Assembly (NCBI GenBank): GCA_031431475.1
Contig: JANPDL010000019.1
Location: 25,100 to 89,099 of the forward strand
DNA from: JADCCX01 sp031431475
GTDB taxonomy: Bacteria; Pseudomonadota; Alphaproteobacteria; Rhizobiales; Beijerinckiaceae
Reading direction: 5' to 3'
Length of the DNA: 64,000 nt
This document shows positions 61,565-64,000 of this stretch, in pieces. The notes below the pieces were generated by a model, which saw only the letters and a program-made list of their open reading frames with translations, had not been told where the DNA came from and ran no database searches. How positions within the stretch are numbered: the stretch's first letter is position 1; the number at the start of each line of letters is the position of its first letter. Made by a program: the position numbers and the translations under genes.

Positions 61565-61891
61565 ATGACCGCAAATGCCTTTCGCAAGACGGCCCTGGCG
61601 CTTTCGGCTGCCACGCTGCTTTCTGCTCTGCCGTTCGCTTCAGCCGAAGCCCAGTGGTATCCCCGCCGCAACAACACGGGCGATGCCATCGCTGGCGGTG
61701 TTGTCGGTGGTTTGCTGGGTGGCCTCGCCGCTGGTGCGATAATCAATTCACAACCCCGCGCCTATTACCCGCCTGCACCGGTCTACGTGGAGCCGGAGCC
61801 GGTGTATGTGCCGACCTGCCATGTGGTGCGTCGCAGGGTGTGGCTGGATGATTATGCCTACACCTATCGCCGCGAGCGTGTGTGTGACTAA
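61565..61891 (+). CDS. Small secreted Gly-zipper protein
   Basis: A 108-residue protein with a signal peptide (residues 1-29, ending ASAEAQ). A Gly zipper, GDAIAGGVVGGLLGGLAAGAII, follows at about 39-60, and the C-terminus is Pro/Tyr/Val-rich with CHVVRRRVWLDD and RRERVC, whose two Cys may bridge. It should insert in or lie at a membrane. Many such proteins exist in rhizobia without known role. It stands before gyrB. Confidence 0.8.
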   Translation: MTANAFRKTALALSAATLLSALPFASAEAQWYPRRNNTGDAIAGGVVGGLLGGLAAGAIINSQPRAYYPPAPVYVEPEPVYVPTCHVVRRRVWLDDYAYTYRRERVCD

Positions 61892-61977
61892 GGCGAATCA
61901 CTAAAAACGTGCTTTTTAGGCCATGCCCGTCTAAGGTTTTCGCTGACGAATCAATCAGCTGAAAGCTTTTTTCCATC

Positions 61978-64000
61978 ATGGCCGAAACACCTGAAATCGC
62001 TCCTGAAAATGGCGCGGACGCGGAGTATGGCGCGGATTCGATCAAGATCCTCAAGGGGCTTGATGCCGTGCGCAAGCGCCCCGGCATGTATATCGGCGAC
62101 ACCGACGATGGATCCGGCCTGCACCACATGGTGTACGAGGTTGTTGATAACGCCATCGACGAGGCTCTCGCGGGTCATGCCACGGTTGTCACGGTCACGA
62201 TGAACGAGGATGCCTCGATCACGGTCACGGACAATGGCCGCGGCATTCCCACGGCTGTAAAGAACGATGACGAGCATGAGCCCAAGCGCTCGGCCGCCGA
62301 AATCGTGATGACCGAGCTGCATGCGGGCGGCAAGTTCGACCAGAATTCCTACAAGGTGTCGGGCGGTTTGCACGGCGTGGGTGTGTCGGTTGTCAACGCG
62401 CTGTCGTCGTATCTCAAGCTCACGGTCTGGCAGTTCGGCAACGAGCATTCCATGGAATTCCGCCATGGTGTGCCGGTGGCACCCCTCAAGATCATGGCAC
62501 CGTCCAACGGCAAGCGCGGCACGGAGGTGACGTTCCTGCCCTCCACCGACACATTCACCAACGTCGAGTTCGATTTCAAGACGCTGGAGCATCGGCTGCG
62601 TGAACTCGCCTTCCTCAACTCCGGCGTGCGGATCGTGCTGACGGATCGCCGTCACGGCGCGAATGTCGTGGAGGAGCTTTTCTACGAAGGCGGGCTGGAA
62701 GCCTTCGTGCGTTATCTCGACAGGACCAAACAGCCGCTGCTCAAGGCACCGATCATGGTCATGCGCACGCAGGAGGAGGGCGGCGACAGCGGCATCGGCA
62801 TCGAAGTGGCGCTGTGGTGGAACGATAGCTACCACGAGAATGTGCTGTGCTTCACCAACAACATCCCGCAGCGCGACGGCGGCACGCATCTGGCCGGTTT
62901 TCGCGGCGCGCTGACGCGACAGGTCAACGGCTATGCCGAAAGCTCGGGTATCGCCAAGAGGGAGAAGGTGGAACTGACCGGCGATGATTGCCGCGAAGGT
63001 CTCACGGCCATCGTCTCGGTCAAGGTGCCGGACCCGAAGTTCTCGTCGCAAACCAAGGACAAGCTCGTCTCATCCGAAGTGCGTCCTGTGGTCGAGAGCA
63101 TGCTGAACGAGCGTCTCGCCACATGGTTTGAGGAGCATCCGGCGGAAGCAAAGCTGATCATCGGCAAGGTGGTGGATGCCGCTGCGGCCCGCGAAGCCGC
63201 CCGCAAGGCGCGCGAACTGACCCGCCGTAAGGGCGTACTCGACATCGCCTCGCTGCCGGGCAAGCTGGCGGATTGTCAGGAGCGTGATCCGGCGAAATCC
63301 GAACTGTTTCTGGTCGAGGGAGATTCGGCTGGTGGCTCCGCCAAACAGGGCCGCAACCGCGAGTTCCAGGCTATCCTGCCCCTGCGCGGCAAGATCCTGA
63401 ACGTGGAGCGTGCGCGCTTCGACAAGATGCTGTCCTCGCAGGAAATCGGCACGCTGATCACGGCTCTGGGCACCAGCATCGGGCGCGAGGAGTTCAACGC
63501 GGACAAGGCGCGCTATCACAAGATCATCATCATGACGGACGCTGACGTGGACGGCTCGCACATCCGCACGCTGCTGCTGACGTTCTTCTTCCGCCAGATG
63601 CCGGAATTGATCGAGCGCGGCTACATCTACATCGCCCAGCCGCCGCTCTACAAAGCGGCCAAGGGCAAGACCGAGGTCTACCTGAAGGACGAGCGGGCCT
63701 ATGAGGATTATCTCATCGATGGCGGGCTGGAAGGGTCGGTGCTGCGCGCCGCCATCGGCGACCGGGCCGGGCCTGATTTGCGCGGGCTGATCGACGAGGC
63801 GCGGCTGGTGCGCAGCGTGCTCAACGGGCTGCATTCACGCTATGACCGCGCGGCGGTGGAGCAAGCGGCGGTTGTCGGCGCCCTGCTGCCGGAGGTTCCC
63901 GACAGCGCAGAAGGTGCTGCGATGGCGGCGAAAATCGCCGGACGGCTCGACATGCTGGCCGACGAGTTCGAGAAGGGCTGGAGCGGCGATGTGCGCGACG
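61978..64000 (+). CDS. gyrB: DNA gyrase subunit B, 5' part
   Basis: GyrB is the ATPase subunit of gyrase, which adds negative supercoils. The frame is open to the window end, so 674 codons are seen and the C-terminus is missing. ILKGLDAVRKRPGMYIGDT is the N-terminal start of the ATPase domain, NAIDEALAG and DNGRGIPT follow, and then KVSGGLHGVGVSVVNALS. The Toprim part has ELFLVEGDSAGGSAKQGR and MTDADVDGSHIRTLL with the metal-binding acids. An insertion-like tail near the end, with GLRG-like and RSVLN stretches, lies beyond the Toprim core and belongs to the normal GyrB insert of the Gram-negatives. Confidence 0.97.
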   Translation, partial: MAETPEIAPENGADAEYGADSIKILKGLDAVRKRPGMYIGDTDDGSGLHHMVYEVVDNAIDEALAGHATVVTVTMNEDASITVTDNGRGIPTAVKNDDEHEPKRSAAEIVMTELHAGGKFDQNSYKVSGGLHGVGVSVVNALSSYLKLTVWQFGNEHSMEFRHGVPVAPLKIMAPSNGKRGTEVTFLPSTDTFTNVEFDFKTLEHRLRELAFLNSGVRIVLTDRRHGANVVEELFYEGGLEAFVRYLDRTKQPLLKAPIMVMRTQEEGGDSGIGIEVALWWNDSYHENVLCFTNNIPQRDGGTHLAGFRGALTRQVNGYAESSGIAKREKVELTGDDCREGLTAIVSVKVPDPKFSSQTKDKLVSSEVRPVVESMLNERLATWFEEHPAEAKLIIGKVVDAAAAREAARKARELTRRKGVLDIASLPGKLADCQERDPAKSELFLVEGDSAGGSAKQGRNREFQAILPLRGKILNVERARFDKMLSSQEIGTLITALGTSIGREEFNADKARYHKIIIMTDADVDGSHIRTLLLTFFFRQMPELIERGYIYIAQPPLYKAAKGKTEVYLKDERAYEDYLIDGGLEGSVLRAAIGDRAGPDLRGLIDEARLVRSVLNGLHSRYDRAAVEQAAVVGALLPEVPDSAEGAAMAAKIAGRLDMLADEFEKGWSGDVRD

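Overview
The window is a gene-dense, GC-rich chromosomal segment of an alphaproteobacterium, most likely a member of the Hyphomicrobiales (Rhizobiales) in the Brucella/Ochrobactrum/Phyllobacterium neighbourhood. This rests on the company of genes: Omp25/Omp31-type porin-like proteins, a Rhizobium-type PmtA next to OlsB, an rpoN-hpf-ptsN block, the long form of HPF, DUF1491, DUF2798, an NDUFA9-like gene, and a groESL operon with both a CIRCE element and a heat-shock type promoter. No rRNA, phage, plasmid, CRISPR or insertion sequence is visible. Family or genus cannot be fixed from the sequence alone.

Layout. 1-2.7 kb: tail of an NHL-repeat gene, a secreted protein, and an AT-rich island with an interrupted membrane protein gene. 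2.7-9.4 kb: moaA, a DUF971 gene, a FolM-like reductase with a glycosyltransferase, three Omp25/31 paralogues, a GST and a cold-shock protein. 9.8-14.5 kb: a 27-codon small gene with its own ribosome binding site and terminator, DUF2798, an extensin-like endopeptidase, a tyrosine phosphatase, and a DNA methyltransferase fused to an Mrr-like nuclease, flanked on both sides by paired REP-like repeats. 14.8-19.8 kb: a DUF900 hydrolase, an aldo/keto reductase, a TMEM43-like protein, a frameshifted SRPBCC gene and a MarR regulator. 20-26 kb: a complete oligopeptide ABC transporter operon and an orphan TctC. 26-34 kb: fabI, histidine phosphatase, CcdA plus thioredoxin, aroC, NDUFA9-like, amine oxidase and glk. 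33.6-38 kb: ptsN, hpf, rpoN, then pmtA and olsB converging. 38-51 kb: two histidine kinases, TetR/VOC pair, yifB, ispG, etfBA, DUF1491, and sufE. 51-64 kb: a DsbA-fold isomerase, groESL, tRNA-Val, an L,D-transpeptidase, rpoZ, a NYN nuclease, gabD, a beta-propeller protein, an aminotransferase and the 5' part of gyrB.

Most of the content is core metabolism and envelope biology: membrane lipids (pmtA, olsB, fabI), outer membrane and peptidoglycan (Omp25-like proteins, extensin-like peptidase, L,D-transpeptidase, Gly-zipper proteins), nitrogen/carbon regulation (rpoN, ptsN, hpf), and electron transfer (etfBA, NDUFA9-like). The less ordinary parts are the methyltransferase-nuclease cassette with an AT-rich specificity region, the paired inverted repeats found in two opposite arrangements at four intergenic sites, the AT-rich frameshifted membrane gene, the 27-aa membrane peptide gene, and a perfect 18-bp palindrome upstream of etfBA. 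Two genes carry single-base frameshifts, so either recent decay or residual sequencing error should be kept in mind.
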